A DNA stretch of 64,000 bases from Albimonas sp963977235. GTDB lineage: Bacteria; Pseudomonadota; Alphaproteobacteria; Rhodobacterales; Rhodobacteraceae. The notes beneath the pieces were generated by a model. That model did no database searches. It had not been told where the DNA came from and worked only from the letters and a program-made list of their open reading frames with translations. Position 1 is the first letter of the stretch, and each line of letters opens with the position of its first letter. The position numbers and the translations under genes are program-made. This document shows positions 51,736 through 62,766 of the stretch, one piece after another. Location of the stretch: positions 124,001 through 188,000 of the forward strand of contig NZ_CAXBOD010000003.1 of NCBI RefSeq assembly GCF_963977235.1, given 5' to 3'.

Positions 51736-52767
51736 ATGCAGGACCTCGCCCCCGCCAACGCCCTCGCCTGCGATCCCCAGCTTGCCGCGGCCATCCGCCG
51801 GGCCATCGACGGCAAGACCAAGCCGCTGGGCGCGCTGGGGCGGATCGAGGATCTGGCGGCCCGCATCGCGGCCCTGCAGGGCACGACCGAGCCGGTGGTC
51901 GAGACCTGCGCGCTGATCATCTTTGCGGGCGACCACGGCATCGCGGCGCAGGGCGTCTCGGCCTTTCCCCAGGCGGTGACGGCGCAGATGGCGCTGAACT
52001 TCCTCGCCGGCGGCGCGGCGGCCAACGTCTTCGCCCGCGCCACCGGGGTTGCGCTGCAGGTGGTCGACGCCGGTATCGCCGAGAAGATCGACCACCCCGA
52101 CCTCATCGACCGCCGCATGGGTCCGGGGACCGCCGACAGCTCCCAGGGCCCCGCGATGTCGGCCGAGACGATGACCCGGGCGCTGGACGCGGGGCGCGCG
52201 CTGGCGCTGGCCTCGGAGGCCCACGCGCTGGCGTTCGGCGAGATGGGCATCGCCAACACCGCCTCGGCCTCGCTGGTGATCCACAAGCTCTCGGGGCTCT
52301 CGCTGGACCTGCTGACCGGGCGGGGCACCGGCCTCGACGACGCCGGGCTGACCCGAAAGCTGGCGGTGCTGGAGCAGGCGGCGGCTCGCACCGGAGAGCT
52401 TTCGCCCGAGCAGGCGCTCGCCGAATACGGCGGCTTCGAGATCGCGATGATGGCCGGCGCGATGATCGGCGCGGCGCAGGCCCGCAAGGTCGTGCTGGTC
52501 GACGGTTTCATCGCCACCGCGGCCGCCATGGCCGTCCGCGCGCTGGAGCCGGGCTGCGAGCCGGCCTTCGTCTATTGCCACCGCTCGGCCGAGCTGGGCC
52601 ACCGCGCCGCGCTCGACCATCTCGGCGCGCAGGCGCTGCTGGAACTGGACCTGCGGCTGGGCGAGGGCACCGGCGCCCTGCTCGCCTGGCCCCTGGTCAA
52701 GTCCGCCGCCGCGATGCTGCGCGAGATGGCGAGCTTCGAGAGCGCCGGGGTCTCCGGCAAGATCTGA
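51736..52767 (+). CDS. cobT: Nicotinate-nucleotide--dimethylbenzimidazole phosphoribosyltransferase
   Basis: 343 residues; makes alpha-ribazole phosphate for the lower ligand of cobalamin. Features include KTKPLGALGRIEDLAARIAA, IIFAGDHGIAAQGVSAFPQA, FGEMGIANTASASLVIHKL, GRGTGLDD and VDGFIATAAAMAVRALEPG. The catalytic Glu near 310 lies in LRLGEGTGALLAWPLVKSA. Complete length. The next gene is cbiB on the same strand. Confidence 0.97.
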   Translation: MQDLAPANALACDPQLAAAIRRAIDGKTKPLGALGRIEDLAARIAALQGTTEPVVETCALIIFAGDHGIAAQGVSAFPQAVTAQMALNFLAGGAAANVFARATGVALQVVDAGIAEKIDHPDLIDRRMGPGTADSSQGPAMSAETMTRALDAGRALALASEAHALAFGEMGIANTASASLVIHKLSGLSLDLLTGRGTGLDDAGLTRKLAVLEQAAARTGELSPEQALAEYGGFEIAMMAGAMIGAAQARKVVLVDGFIATAAAMAVRALEPGCEPAFVYCHRSAELGHRAALDHLGAQALLELDLRLGEGTGALLAWPLVKSAAAMLREMASFESAGVSGKI

Positions 52768-52833
52768 CCGCGACGCCTCCGCCCCCCGCGCTGCGTCAAC
52801 CGCTTCTTCGTCCTTTCATGGGAGACACCGGCG

Positions 52834-53781
52834 ATGACCGGCGCCCTTGTCATGCTGATCGCCCTCGGGATCGAAGCCTTCGCCGGCTGGCCGGACCGGC
52901 TGCACCGGCGCATCTCGCATCCCGTGGTCTGGATGGGCCGGCTGATCGACCGGCTGGACCGCCGCTGGAACGACGAGGATGCGGACTGGGAGACGCGCCG
53001 CGCCGCGGGCCAGCGGGCGACGCTGGTCGTGGTCGGGGTCTCGGCGGGGCTGGCGCTGCTCGCGCCCGGGCTGCTGCCTGGCGGGGTGATCGGGGTGGCG
53101 CTCGCCGGCGTGCTGGCCTGGCCCTTTGTCGCCGCCCGCTCGCTGCACGACCACGTGGCCCCGGTGGCCGAGGCGCTGGAGGCCGGCGACATCGCCGCCG
53201 CCCGCCTCGCCGTCTCGCGCATCGTGGGCCGCGATCCGAACACGCTCGACGAGGCCGGACTTGCCCGCGCCGCGATGGAGAGCCTGGCCGAGAACGCCTC
53301 GGACGGGGTGGTGGCGCCGCTGTTCTGGGGGGCGATCTTCGGGCTGCCGGGGATCGTGGCCTACAAGGCGATCAACACGCTGGATTCGATGATCGGCCAT
53401 CGCGACACCCGCCACGAGGCCTTCGGCCGCTTCGCCGCCCGGCTGGACGACGTGGCGAACTGGGTACCCGCACGGCTGACCGGGGCGCTGTTCGCGCTGG
53501 CCTCGGGCCGGCCCGAGACGCCGCTGCGGGTGATGCGCCGCGACGCCCGCCGCCACCGCTCGCCCAACGCCGGCTGGCCGGAATCGGCGCTGGCGGGCGC
53601 GCTGAACATCCGCCTCTCGGGGCCGCGGGTCTATGGCGACCACGTCTCGCACGAGCCCTGGCTGAACGCCGAGGCGCCCGATCCCGGCGCCGCCGACCTG
53701 CGCCGGTCGCTGGACCTCTACCGCCGCATGGTCTGGCTGACCGCGGCCGTGCTGGCGCTGTTCTGGGCGCTGACCGCCTGA
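52834..53781 (+). CDS. cbiB: Adenosylcobinamide-phosphate synthase (CbiB/CobD)
   Basis: 315-residue membrane protein joining aminopropanol phosphate to adenosylcobyric acid. HPVVWMGRLIDRLDRRWND near the N-terminus, MESLAENASDGVVAPLFWGA, KAINTLDSMIGHRDTRHEAF, LDDVANWVPARLTGALFALA and SPNAGWPESALAGALNIRL are typical. It has about five hydrophobic segments. It converges on cobQ with 25 bases between stops. Confidence 0.95.
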   Translation: MTGALVMLIALGIEAFAGWPDRLHRRISHPVVWMGRLIDRLDRRWNDEDADWETRRAAGQRATLVVVGVSAGLALLAPGLLPGGVIGVALAGVLAWPFVAARSLHDHVAPVAEALEAGDIAAARLAVSRIVGRDPNTLDEAGLARAAMESLAENASDGVVAPLFWGAIFGLPGIVAYKAINTLDSMIGHRDTRHEAFGRFAARLDDVANWVPARLTGALFALASGRPETPLRVMRRDARRHRSPNAGWPESALAGALNIRLSGPRVYGDHVSHEPWLNAEAPDPGAADLRRSLDLYRRMVWLTAAVLALFWALTA

Positions 53782-53806
53782 GGACCGCGCCGCCGTCGCA
53801 GTCGCC

Positions 53807-55267
53807 TCAGCGCGCCCCGGCGATCGCCATCATTCCCTCGACGTCGAGATGCGCCTCGAGGTGATCGGCGAGCGCGTCGAGCGTCGCCTCCACCTCCGCC
53901 CCGTAGCCAAGGCCCGAGGGGGCCGCGCCCAGCGCCTCGAGCCAGGCGGCGCGGAATCCGTCCTGGGCGAACAGCCCGTGCACATAGGTCCCCGCGATGC
54001 GCCCGCAGGCCGAGGCCGCTCCCTCGGGCCGGGGGCCGTCGGGGCCGGCGATCTCGAGCACCGGGCGGGCGCGGTCGGGCCCCTCCGTGACGCCGATGTG
54101 CATCTCGTAGCCCTCGACCTCGCGCCCCGTTTCGAGATGGCGGGCGACGACCCGCTCGAGCCGCTTGGCGGGGGTCATGTGCGTGACGACATCGAGCAGG
54201 CCGAGGCCGGGCGTCTCGCCCGGCTCCCCCTCGAGCCCGTCTTCGTCGATCACCGCGCGGCCCAGCATCTGGTAGCCCCCGCACAGCCCCAGCACCCGCC
54301 CCCCGCGGCGCACGTGGCCGGCGAGGTCCACGTCCCAGCCCTGCGCGCGCAGGAAGGTCAGATCCCCGCGCGTGGACTTCGAGCCGGGCAGGATCACCAG
54401 GTCGGCGTCGCCCGGCAGCGGCCGGCCCGGCGGGATCATCTCGACCGCGACGCCGGGCTCCAGCTTCAGGGGATCGAGGTCGTCGAAATTGGCGATGCGC
54501 GAGAGCATCGGGCAGACCACCTTCAGCCCGCCCGAGCCGCCCGAGGTCACGTCCAGCGCATCCTCGGCCGGCAGGCGCGCGGCGCCCGCGAACCACGGCG
54601 CGACGCCCAGCCCCCGCCAGCCGGTGCGCGCCTCGATCAGGCGGTAGCCGTCGTCGAACAGGCTCGGGTCGCCGCGGAACTTGTTGATCACGAAGCCGCG
54701 GATCCGGGCCGCGTCGGCGGGGTCGAGCACCGCCAGCGTGCCGACGAGCTGCGCGATCACGCCGCCGCGGTCGATGTCGCCGACCAGCACGACGGGCACG
54801 TCGGCGGCCGTGGCGAAGCCCATGTTCGCGATGTCGCCCGCGCGCAGGTTCACCTCGGCCGGAGAGCCCGCCCCCTCGACCACCACCAGGTCGCAGCCCG
54901 CCGACAGCCGGGCGAAACTGTCGAGCACCGCCTCCATCAGCCTGGGCTTCAACCGCGAATACTCGCGCGCCCTGCAGGTGGCGATGCGCCGGCCCTGCAC
55001 CACGACCTGGGCGCCCACGTCGGTCTCGGGCTTGAGCAGCACGGGATTCATGTCGGTGTGCGGCGCGACCCCGCAGGCCATCGCCTGCAGGGCCTGCGCG
55101 CGCCCGATCTCTCCGCCGTCCTGCGTGACGGCGGCGTTGTTGGACATGTTCTGCGGCTTGAACGGCCGCACCGAGAGGCCCCGCCGCGCCGCCGCCCGGC
55201 ACAGCCCCGCGGTCAGCACCGACTTGCCGACGTTCGAGCCGGCGCCCTGGATCATGATCGCCGGCAT
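53807..55267 (-). CDS. cobQ: Cobyric acid synthase
   Basis: 486 residues; ATP- and glutamine-dependent amidation of four side chains of adenosylcobyrinic diamide. The N-terminal P-loop-like IQGAGSNVGKSVLTAGLCRA and FKPQNMSNNAAVTQDGGEIG mark the synthetase domain. The C-terminal amidotransferase domain has GLCGGYQMLG with the nucleophile Cys, and a His in GTYVHGLF. Length is normal. It is the last gene of the riboswitch-led minus operon, 7 bases after the unknown gene. Confidence 0.96.
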   Translation of the reverse strand: MPAIMIQGAGSNVGKSVLTAGLCRAAARRGLSVRPFKPQNMSNNAAVTQDGGEIGRAQALQAMACGVAPHTDMNPVLLKPETDVGAQVVVQGRRIATCRAREYSRLKPRLMEAVLDSFARLSAGCDLVVVEGAGSPAEVNLRAGDIANMGFATAADVPVVLVGDIDRGGVIAQLVGTLAVLDPADAARIRGFVINKFRGDPSLFDDGYRLIEARTGWRGLGVAPWFAGAARLPAEDALDVTSGGSGGLKVVCPMLSRIANFDDLDPLKLEPGVAVEMIPPGRPLPGDADLVILPGSKSTRGDLTFLRAQGWDVDLAGHVRRGGRVLGLCGGYQMLGRAVIDEDGLEGEPGETPGLGLLDVVTHMTPAKRLERVVARHLETGREVEGYEMHIGVTEGPDRARPVLEIAGPDGPRPEGAASACGRIAGTYVHGLFAQDGFRAAWLEALGAAPSGLGYGAEVEATLDALADHLEAHLDVEGMMAIAGAR

Positions 55268-55274
55268 CGCGCCC

Positions 55275-55820
55275 TCAGACGACGCCCAGCCGGGCCCAGG
55301 CGCTCAGCGTTTCGGGGCGCAGCGTGTAGTGGAGGCCGTCCCCGCGCTTCTCCCGCAGGATCAGCACGTCCATGAGCCGGTCCTTGGTGCCGCCCTTGGC
55401 CGGCAGGAAGGCGCGGAAGAAGGCGCGGCGGATGTGGACGAAATGCGCCATGACCACCTGGAAATGGCCCTTCTCGTACTGGGCCTCGGCCTCGGCGAGC
55501 CCGATGCCGGGGGTGGCGTGGAGGATGCGGATCGCCTCGACCTCGTCGATCTGGTTGGGGGGCGCCTCGCCGAAGGCGATGAAGATCGTCTCCTCGAGGT
55601 CGCGGCCCTCGGTCATCTTCGCCCAGTCCTCGTAGATCGCCAGGACCTCGGGCGTCTCTTCGGCCAGACCGCGGAGCAGCAGCTCCCGCTCGCAGGCCTC
55701 GACCAGCTCGGGGATGTCCTTGCTGCGGCCCCGAGCGCTCCATTCGCGGAGGACGTCGGCGCGAACGAGCGGCACCTGTTCCAGGGCCCGCGCGACGAAC
55801 TTGTCGGCATATTCCGACAT
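55275..55820 (-). CDS. Conserved protein of unknown function in the cobalamin operon
   Basis: 181 residues, soluble and mostly helical in appearance. Segments are MSEYADKFVARALEQVPLVR, SKDIPELVEACERELLLRGL, TPEVLAIYEDWAKMTEGRDL, FQVVMAHFVHIRRAFFRAFL and DGLHYTLRPETLSAWARLG. No cofactor or catalytic motif is recognised. AAGGAGGA ends 7 bases before the ATG, a strong ribosome site, so the longer frame to 55856 is rejected. Its place between cobO and cobQ suggests a role in cobalamin synthesis or its regulation, but this is context only. Confidence 0.72.
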   Translation of the reverse strand: MSEYADKFVARALEQVPLVRADVLREWSARGRSKDIPELVEACERELLLRGLAEETPEVLAIYEDWAKMTEGRDLEETIFIAFGEAPPNQIDEVEAIRILHATPGIGLAEAEAQYEKGHFQVVMAHFVHIRRAFFRAFLPAKGGTKDRLMDVLILREKRGDGLHYTLRPETLSAWARLGVV

Positions 55821-55872
55821 CCGGTATCCTCCTTGCGAGGCGGCCGCCCGGCCCATGCCGGGCGCGCCGTCC

Positions 55873-56493
55873 TCAGAACTCGACGCCGATCTGGGCCTTG
55901 ACGCCCGAGCGGAACGGATGCTTCAGCAGCTCCATCTCGGTGGCCAGGTCGGCGATCTCCAGCAGCTCTTCCTTGGCGTTGCGGCCGGTGAGGACGACGT
56001 GGGTCATCTCCGGCTTTTCCTCGACCAGGAAGGTCACCACCTCGTCGATGTCGAGGTAGTCGTAGCGCAGCGCGATGTTGATCTCGTCGAGCAGCACCAT
56101 GCGGTGTTTCGGGTCGCGGATCAGGTCCTTGGCCTTCTCCCAGGCGGCCTGCGCCATCTCGATGTCGCGGGCGCGGTCCTGGGTCTCCCAGGTGAAGCCT
56201 TCGCCCATGGCGTGGAACTCGCACAGGTCGGCGAACCTGTCCTGTATCAGGTTGCGCTCCCCTGTGGCCATGCCGCCCTTGATGAATTGCACCACCGCGC
56301 AGGGCATTTCATGGGCGATGCAGCGGAAGATCATGCCGAAGGCGGCGGTGGACTTGCCCTTGCCCTTGCCGGTGTGGACGACGATCAGGCCCTTCTGGTC
56401 GGTCTTGGTGGCCATGATCTTGTCGCGGGCGGCCTTCTTCTTGGCCATCTTGGCGGCGTGGCGCGCGTCGTCCACGGGCGGTTTCTCGGACAT
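55873..56493 (-). CDS. cobO: Cob(I)yrinic acid a,c-diamide adenosyltransferase
   Basis: 206 residues; adds the adenosyl ligand to the corrin cobalt (BtuR/CobA family). P-loop GKGKGKS at about 42-48, VVQFIKGGMATGERNLI, MGEGFTWETQDRARD, MVLLDEINIALRYDYLD and VVLTGRNAKEELLEIADLAT are diagnostic. GAGGGAGG precedes the ATG. It acts after CobN in the aerobic pathway. Confidence 0.97.
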   Translation of the reverse strand: MSEKPPVDDARHAAKMAKKKAARDKIMATKTDQKGLIVVHTGKGKGKSTAAFGMIFRCIAHEMPCAVVQFIKGGMATGERNLIQDRFADLCEFHAMGEGFTWETQDRARDIEMAQAAWEKAKDLIRDPKHRMVLLDEINIALRYDYLDIDEVVTFLVEEKPEMTHVVLTGRNAKEELLEIADLATEMELLKHPFRSGVKAQIGVEF

Positions 56494-56505
56494 GGTCAGC
56501 CTCCC

Positions 56506-56835
56506 TCAGGCTTTTTTCAGGTCGGGGCCGACGCGGTTCACCAGCAGCTCGATCAGTTCGGGCTGCATGAAGGTGTAGAGGTCGGGCACGTCGAGCGTAT
56601 AGACGGTGCGCCCCCGCAGATGGCGGCCGTGCAGGGCCGAGATGCGGGTCTTCTGGCGCGGTTCGAAACAGTAGATCCGGTCGGCCCAGTCCAGTTGCTC
56701 GGGGCTCAGCCGCGCGTCGGCGCCGGGCTCGATCCCGGCGAAGTCGGCGCGCACGCCGGGCCAGTCGCCGAAGACCTGGGCGGCGGTGGGGCCGCGGGTG
56801 CGGGCGAGGCCGCTCACGAACAGGGCGCGGATCAT
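56506..56835 (-). CDS. Small low-molecular-weight tyrosine-phosphatase-like protein, catalytic Cys replaced
   Basis: 109 residues, matching the short predicted protein-tyrosine-phosphatase family across its length (WADRIYCFEPRQKTRISALH, YTLDVPDLYTFMQPELIELL). The family loop is normally C-S-x-N-R-x-R-S-P-T. Here it reads S-G-L-A-R-T-R-G-P-T, so residue 8 is Ser instead of the nucleophile Cys while the loop Arg14 is kept. It is therefore probably not an active phosphatase; a phosphate-binding or structural role is possible. Its ATG overlaps the cobN stop (ATGA). Confidence 0.78.
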   Translation of the reverse strand: MIRALFVSGLARTRGPTAAQVFGDWPGVRADFAGIEPGADARLSPEQLDWADRIYCFEPRQKTRISALHGRHLRGRTVYTLDVPDLYTFMQPELIELLVNRVGPDLKKA

Positions 56836-59800
56836 GCGGGGCTCCGCTCGGTCAGGCTGTCCAGAAGCGCGCGGGCGGAGTTGGAGCGCGGCCGCCACAG
56901 GCCGCGGTCGATCGCCTCCTGCAGGCGCTGGGCGATCTCGCGCAGGGCGGCGGGGTTGGCGTCCTCGATGAAGCTGCGGACGTCGTCGTCCTCCAGATAG
57001 GCGGCGTGGACCAGGTCGAAATGGTGGTCGCGCACCGCGTGGGTGGTGGCGGCGAAGGCGAACAGGTAGTCGACCGTCGCCGCGATCTCGAAGGCGCCCT
57101 TGTAGCCGTGGCGCTTCACGCCCGCGATCCACTTGGGGTTCACGGCGCGGGCGCGGACCACGCGGCCGATCTCCTCGTCCAGCGTGCGGATCACCGGCCG
57201 CTCGGGGCGGGAGTGGTCGGTGTGGTAGCTGACCGGCGCCTGGCCGCGCAGGGTCTCGACCGCCGCGGCGATGCCGCCCTCGAACTGGTAGTAGTCGTCG
57301 CTGTCGAGCAGGTCGTGCTCGCGGTTGTCCTGGTTCTGGACGGTGGCCTCGACCTGGGAGAGGCGGGTTTCGAGGTCCTGCCGGGCCGAGGCGCCCTCCT
57401 CCCCCGCGCCATAGGCATAGCCGCCCCACTCGAGATAGGCCTCGGCGAGGTCGGCGCGGGTCTTCCACAGCCGCTCGTCGATCATCGCCTGCAGGCCCGC
57501 GCCATAGGCGCCGGGCTTCGAGCCGAAGACGCGGCGGGCGGCGCGGGTCTCGCCGATCTCCTGCGCTTCGCGGCGGAAGCGGGCGGCGGCGGGGTTTTCG
57601 GCCTCCGGCTCGTCGAGGCGCATGACGGCGGCGGCCGCCGAGGCCACCAGGTCCACCTGCGCGGGAAAGGCGTCGCGGAAGAAGCCCGAGACGCGAAGGG
57701 TCACGTCCACCCGCGGCCGGCCGAGCGCGGTGGCCGGGATGATCTCGAACCCCGTCACCCGGCGCGAGGCGTCGTCCCACTGCGGCCGCACGCCCATCAG
57801 CGCCAGCGCCTGGGCGATGTCGTCGCCCCCGGTGCGCATGTTGGCCGTGCCCCAGGCGGTGACGGCCATGGTCCGGGGCCAGTCGCCCTGCTCCTGCACA
57901 TGCCGGTCGATCAGCTCGCTTGCCGAGCGCCAGCCCAGCGCCCAGGCGGTGCGGGTGGGCACCGCGCGGCTGTCGACCGAGAAGAAGTTGCGCCCCGTGG
58001 GCAGCACATCGAGCCGTCCGCGGGTCGGCGCCCCCGAGGGCCCCGGCGCCACGAACCGCCCCGAGAGCCCGGTCAGCAGCGCCCCCATCTCAGCCGGCCC
58101 GCAGGCGTCGAGCGTCGGCAGGATGCTCCCGCGCATCGCCTCCATCACGGCGCCCGAGGCGGATCCCGGCGCCTGCGCGCCCTCCAGCAGGGCGATGGCG
58201 AGCAGTTCCAGCCGCTCCACCGCGTCGCCCTGGGTGCGCCAGGGGTCCTCGGTGAGGGCGGCGAGGATCTCGGGGCGCGGGCCGTCCCACGGGGCCCCCA
58301 TCGGACAATCGAGCGGGTCGAACCCCAGCCCCAGGTCGCCCGCCAGCGCCCGGATCAGCGAGGCGTCGGCCCCCTTGCCGTCACCCCTCGGCACGCGGGC
58401 GAGCGCGATGGCGAGGTCGCGGCGCAGGCGGCCCGTGGGGCTTTCGCCAAACACGTGGAGGCCGTCGCGGATCTGGCTCTCCTTCAGCTCGCACAGGTAG
58501 GCGTCGAGCTTCTGCAGACGGCTGTCGGCGTCGTCTCCCTCGGCCCCCACGTCGACGTCCAGCCCGGTGGCCGACATCAGCGACAGGATCTCGGTCCTGA
58601 GGTGGTCGATGCGGCGGGGGTCGACGCCGGCGGCCTCGTAGTACTCGTCCACCAGCGCTTCCAGCGCCCGCAGGTCGCCGTAGGTCTCGGCGCGGGTCAG
58701 GGGCGGGGTCAGGTGGTCGACGATCACCGCCTGGGCGCGCCGCTTGGCCTGCGTGCCCTCGCCGGGGTCGTTGACGATGAACGGGTAGAGGTGGGGGAGG
58801 GGGCCCAGCGCCGCCTCGGGGAAGTCCTCCGCCGCCAGCGCCACGGCCTTGCCGGGCAGCCACTCGAGGTTGCCGTGCTTGCCGAAGTGGACCAGCGCAT
58901 GGGCGCCGAAGGCCTCGCGCAGCCAGATGTAGAAGGCGAGGTAGTTGTGCGGGGGCGCAAGGTCCGGGGCGTGGTAGGTCTCGTCGGGGTCGATGTTGTA
59001 GCCGCGGGCGGGCTGCACGCCGACGACGACGTTGCCGTAGCGCAGGATCGACAGGGCGAAGGCCGGTTCGGGGCTCGAAGCGGGGTCCGCGGCGCCGGCG
59101 TCGCGCGGGGCCGTCGAAGGGGAGGCGCCAGGGATCAGGAACGGGTCGGACTCGGGCGGGCCCCAGCGGGATTCGACCGCGCGCCGGGCGGCTTCGGGCA
59201 GGCGGGCGTAGGCCGCGCGGTAGGCGCTCAGCGACAGGCGCTCGCCCCCCTGCCGCTCGGCCCGGTCGGTCAGCCAGTTGGTGGGGCCGGCGAGGATCCG
59301 GGCCATCAGCGCCTCGCCGTCCGCGGGGGCGTCTTCGACCGCGTAGCCCTCGGCCGCCAGCGCCCGCAGCGCCCCCACCGTGCCGGCGGGGGTGTCGAGG
59401 CCGACGCCGTTGGCCAGCCGGCCGTCCTTGTTGGGGTAGTTGGCCAGCACCAGCGCCACGCGGCGGTCCCCGGCCTCGGCCCGGCGCAGGCGGGCCCAGT
59501 TGGCGGCGAGCGTCGCGACGAAGTCGATGCGATCCGCCTTGGGGCGGAAGGCGGCGATGGGGCACTGGGTGTCGGGGTCGAACCAGGTTTCGCCCTTGAA
59601 GGCGATGGCGCGGGTCAGGATGCGGCCGTCGATCTCCGGCAGCGCCACGTTCATGGCGATGTCGCGGGCCGAGAGGCCGCGCGCCGCCTCTGCCCAGGCC
59701 GCCTCGGAGCCCGCCGAGAGCACCGCCTGCAACACCGGCGCGCCGCTGCGGTCCAGCACGGTGCCCGCGCCCGGAGCATCGGGAGAGCCGACGGCGAAGC

Positions 59801-60571
59801 TGGTGCAGTTGATCACCACGTCGGGGGGCGTCTGCGCGAAGATCGCCTCGACCGTCGCGGCCGAGACCGGGTCCTTGAGGGACGCCACGAAGATCGGCAG
59901 CGGGTTGAGCCCGCGCGCCGAGAGCGCTTCGCACAGCGCCTCGACGGGCGCGAGGCCGGCGCCCTGAACCAGCGCGCGGTAGACGGTGACGGCCGCCACC
60001 GGCGCCCCGGCCCGCCACGCCGCCCGCGGCGCCCCGATCAGGCCCGCGCGCAACAGCGGACGGGCGGCCTCGGGGCGCTCGGTCCCCTCGAGCATGGCGC
60101 GGGTCAGGGCGAGGAAGCCGCGCGCGTTTTCCGGCCCGCCTTCGACGCAATAGGACCACAGGGCGGCGTAGTCCTCCTCGTCGACCGTAGAGAGGCGGGC
60201 CAGAGTCTCGTCGGGCTTGTCGTCGCCGGGCAGCGCCGCGAAGGGCACGCCCGCGGCATGCAGGCGGGCGGCGAACTGCTCGAGCCCGTAGCGCCAGTAG
60301 GCGGCGCCCCCCAGCACGCGCGCCACCACCAGTCGCGAGCGCGTCGCCGTGCGGTCGAGGTAAAGATCGACCGAGTAGGGATGCGCCAGCCAGTTGAGAT
60401 GCGCCAGCCGCAGCGAGGGCGCGTCGACCCCCAGCCCCCGCCGCGCCTCCGACAGCGCCGCCAGCTCGGTGTCGGCGGCGCTGACGAAGATGAGGTCCGC
60501 GGGATCCTGGGCGGGGTCGACCGGCTCGGTCCCGTCGGAGATCTCTCCCGGCGTCGCGGCGAGCAGGTGCA

Positions 60572-60572
<1 letters not shown>
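56832..60572 (-). CDS. cobN: Cobaltochelatase subunit CobN
   Basis: 1246 residues, the large subunit that inserts cobalt into hydrogenobyrinic acid a,c-diamide with CobS and CobT-type ATPase subunits (not in the window). Family features are VVARVLGGAAYWRYGLEQFA, LANYPNKDGRLANGVGLDTP, GVQPARGYNIDPDETYHAPD, HALVHFGKHGNLEWLPGKAV, NDPGEGTQAKRRAQAVIVDH, GRNFFSVDSRAVPTRTAWAL and MAVTAWGTANMRTGGDDIAQ. The ATG shares one base with the cobW stop. Full length. Confidence 0.97.
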
Positions 60573-61669
<1,097 letters not shown>

Positions 61670-61769
61670 GGGGGTCTCCCGTAAGCGAAGCGGCGCGGCG
61701 GGTGCAGGGCCCGCCGCGCGCGTCATGGGGTCAGGAGGGCGGCCCGGGGGCCGCGGCAGCGAGGCGGGG

Positions 61770-62447
61770 TCAGGCGGCCGAGTACAGGCGCGGCGTGACC
61801 AGGCCGGACTGCGCCAGCCCGCGCGCGCCCTTGGCCGCGCCCAGCACCGCGAGATCGACCAGCGGCTCGATCAGCACCACCAGCAGGTAGGCCCCGCCAA
61901 AGGTGGCGACCGCCGTCAGGTTGGTCGCGGCGAACCCGTCGCCATACAGCGCCCAGAACGCCACCCAGGCCACCACGCCGCCCTGGAAGGCCAGCGACAG
62001 CGCGAAGGCCTGGCTGTAGCGCAGGTCGACATAGGCGGTGCCGGGCGCGATCAGCTTCTTCGCGGCGTAGCTCAGCACGAACAGAGGCGCGAGCAGCGAG
62101 GTCACGTTCATGCCGTACTGCGGCAGGTCGAATGGCGCGAACAGCAGCCCCTGGATGGCGAGGCCGGCGGCGAGCCCGATGGCGGTCGGCGCGGCGCCCA
62201 GCACCAGGAACAGGGTCGAGCCCAGAATGAAATGCACCTCCGAGACGCCCACCGGGTAGTGCGGCAGAACCTCGAAGAACACGAACACCAGCGCGGTGGC
62301 GATGACCGAGCGCAGGGCCAGCGAGACAAGCCCGCGCTCGCGCAGGGTCTCCCAGGCCATCTTGGCGCCGACGACGGCGCAGCCGGCCGCGGTGACGTAG
62401 GAAAGGGCGAGCTTCGCGCCGGTGACGACGCCGGGTTCGATATGCAT
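61770..62447 (-). CDS. cbiM: Energy-coupling-factor cobalt transporter component, CbiM family
   Basis: 225-residue membrane protein. It begins MHIEPGVVTGAKLALSYVTA; the N-terminal Met-His pair is the metal-binding start of CbiM/NikM. FFEVLPHYPVGVSEVHFILG and LFAPFDLPQYGMNVTSLLAP are typical. About six membrane helices. No CbiN, CbiQ or CbiO gene follows, so it may use components from elsewhere or work alone. It is the first gene after the B12 riboswitch, with AGGAGG before the ATG. Confidence 0.9.
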   Translation of the reverse strand: MHIEPGVVTGAKLALSYVTAAGCAVVGAKMAWETLRERGLVSLALRSVIATALVFVFFEVLPHYPVGVSEVHFILGSTLFLVLGAAPTAIGLAAGLAIQGLLFAPFDLPQYGMNVTSLLAPLFVLSYAAKKLIAPGTAYVDLRYSQAFALSLAFQGGVVAWVAFWALYGDGFAATNLTAVATFGGAYLLVVLIEPLVDLAVLGAAKGARGLAQSGLVTPRLYSAA

Positions 62448-62494
62448 GGTCGGTCCTCCTGTCCCGTCACACCCGACGGGCTGGGGTTTCAACG

Positions 62495-62707
62495 GACGCG
62501 TGGCAGGTCTCCTGGCTCGCGGCTTCGGGAGGTCTCCCTCCCACGCCCGCCCCGCCTTCCCGTCTCCGGTGGCCGTGGGGCGCGCTCGCCGCATACAGTC
62601 GCGGGGGCGGCTGCGGCTTCGGGCCCCCGACGTGGGTCGGCCCTGTCCGCATTCCCGTTTTCATCCCGGGCCGCCCTGGAGGGCCGCCCATCGGAACCAT
62701 GCGCTTG
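62495..62707 (-). ncRNA. Cobalamin (B12) riboswitch
   Basis: On the minus strand the leader of cbiM has the hallmarks of the B12 riboswitch. The B12 box AGCCAGGAGACCTGCC is at 62502-62517. The GCCGCCCCCGCGACTGT core is about 62595-62611. CGGGAATGCGGAC lies upstream near 62646-62658. Downstream, CCCGTC-N6-GACGGG (62463-62480) folds just before the AGGAGG ribosome site and is a likely expression platform, so ligand binding would lower translation of the operon. A TTGACA-like -35 lies at 62736-62741; its -10 is weak. Confidence 0.93.
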
Positions 62708-62766
62708 CTGCAGGTTTCGTCTCCCGCCGTCCCGCTGTCAAGCAAAGCGGGGGGCAAGGCGGGGGC

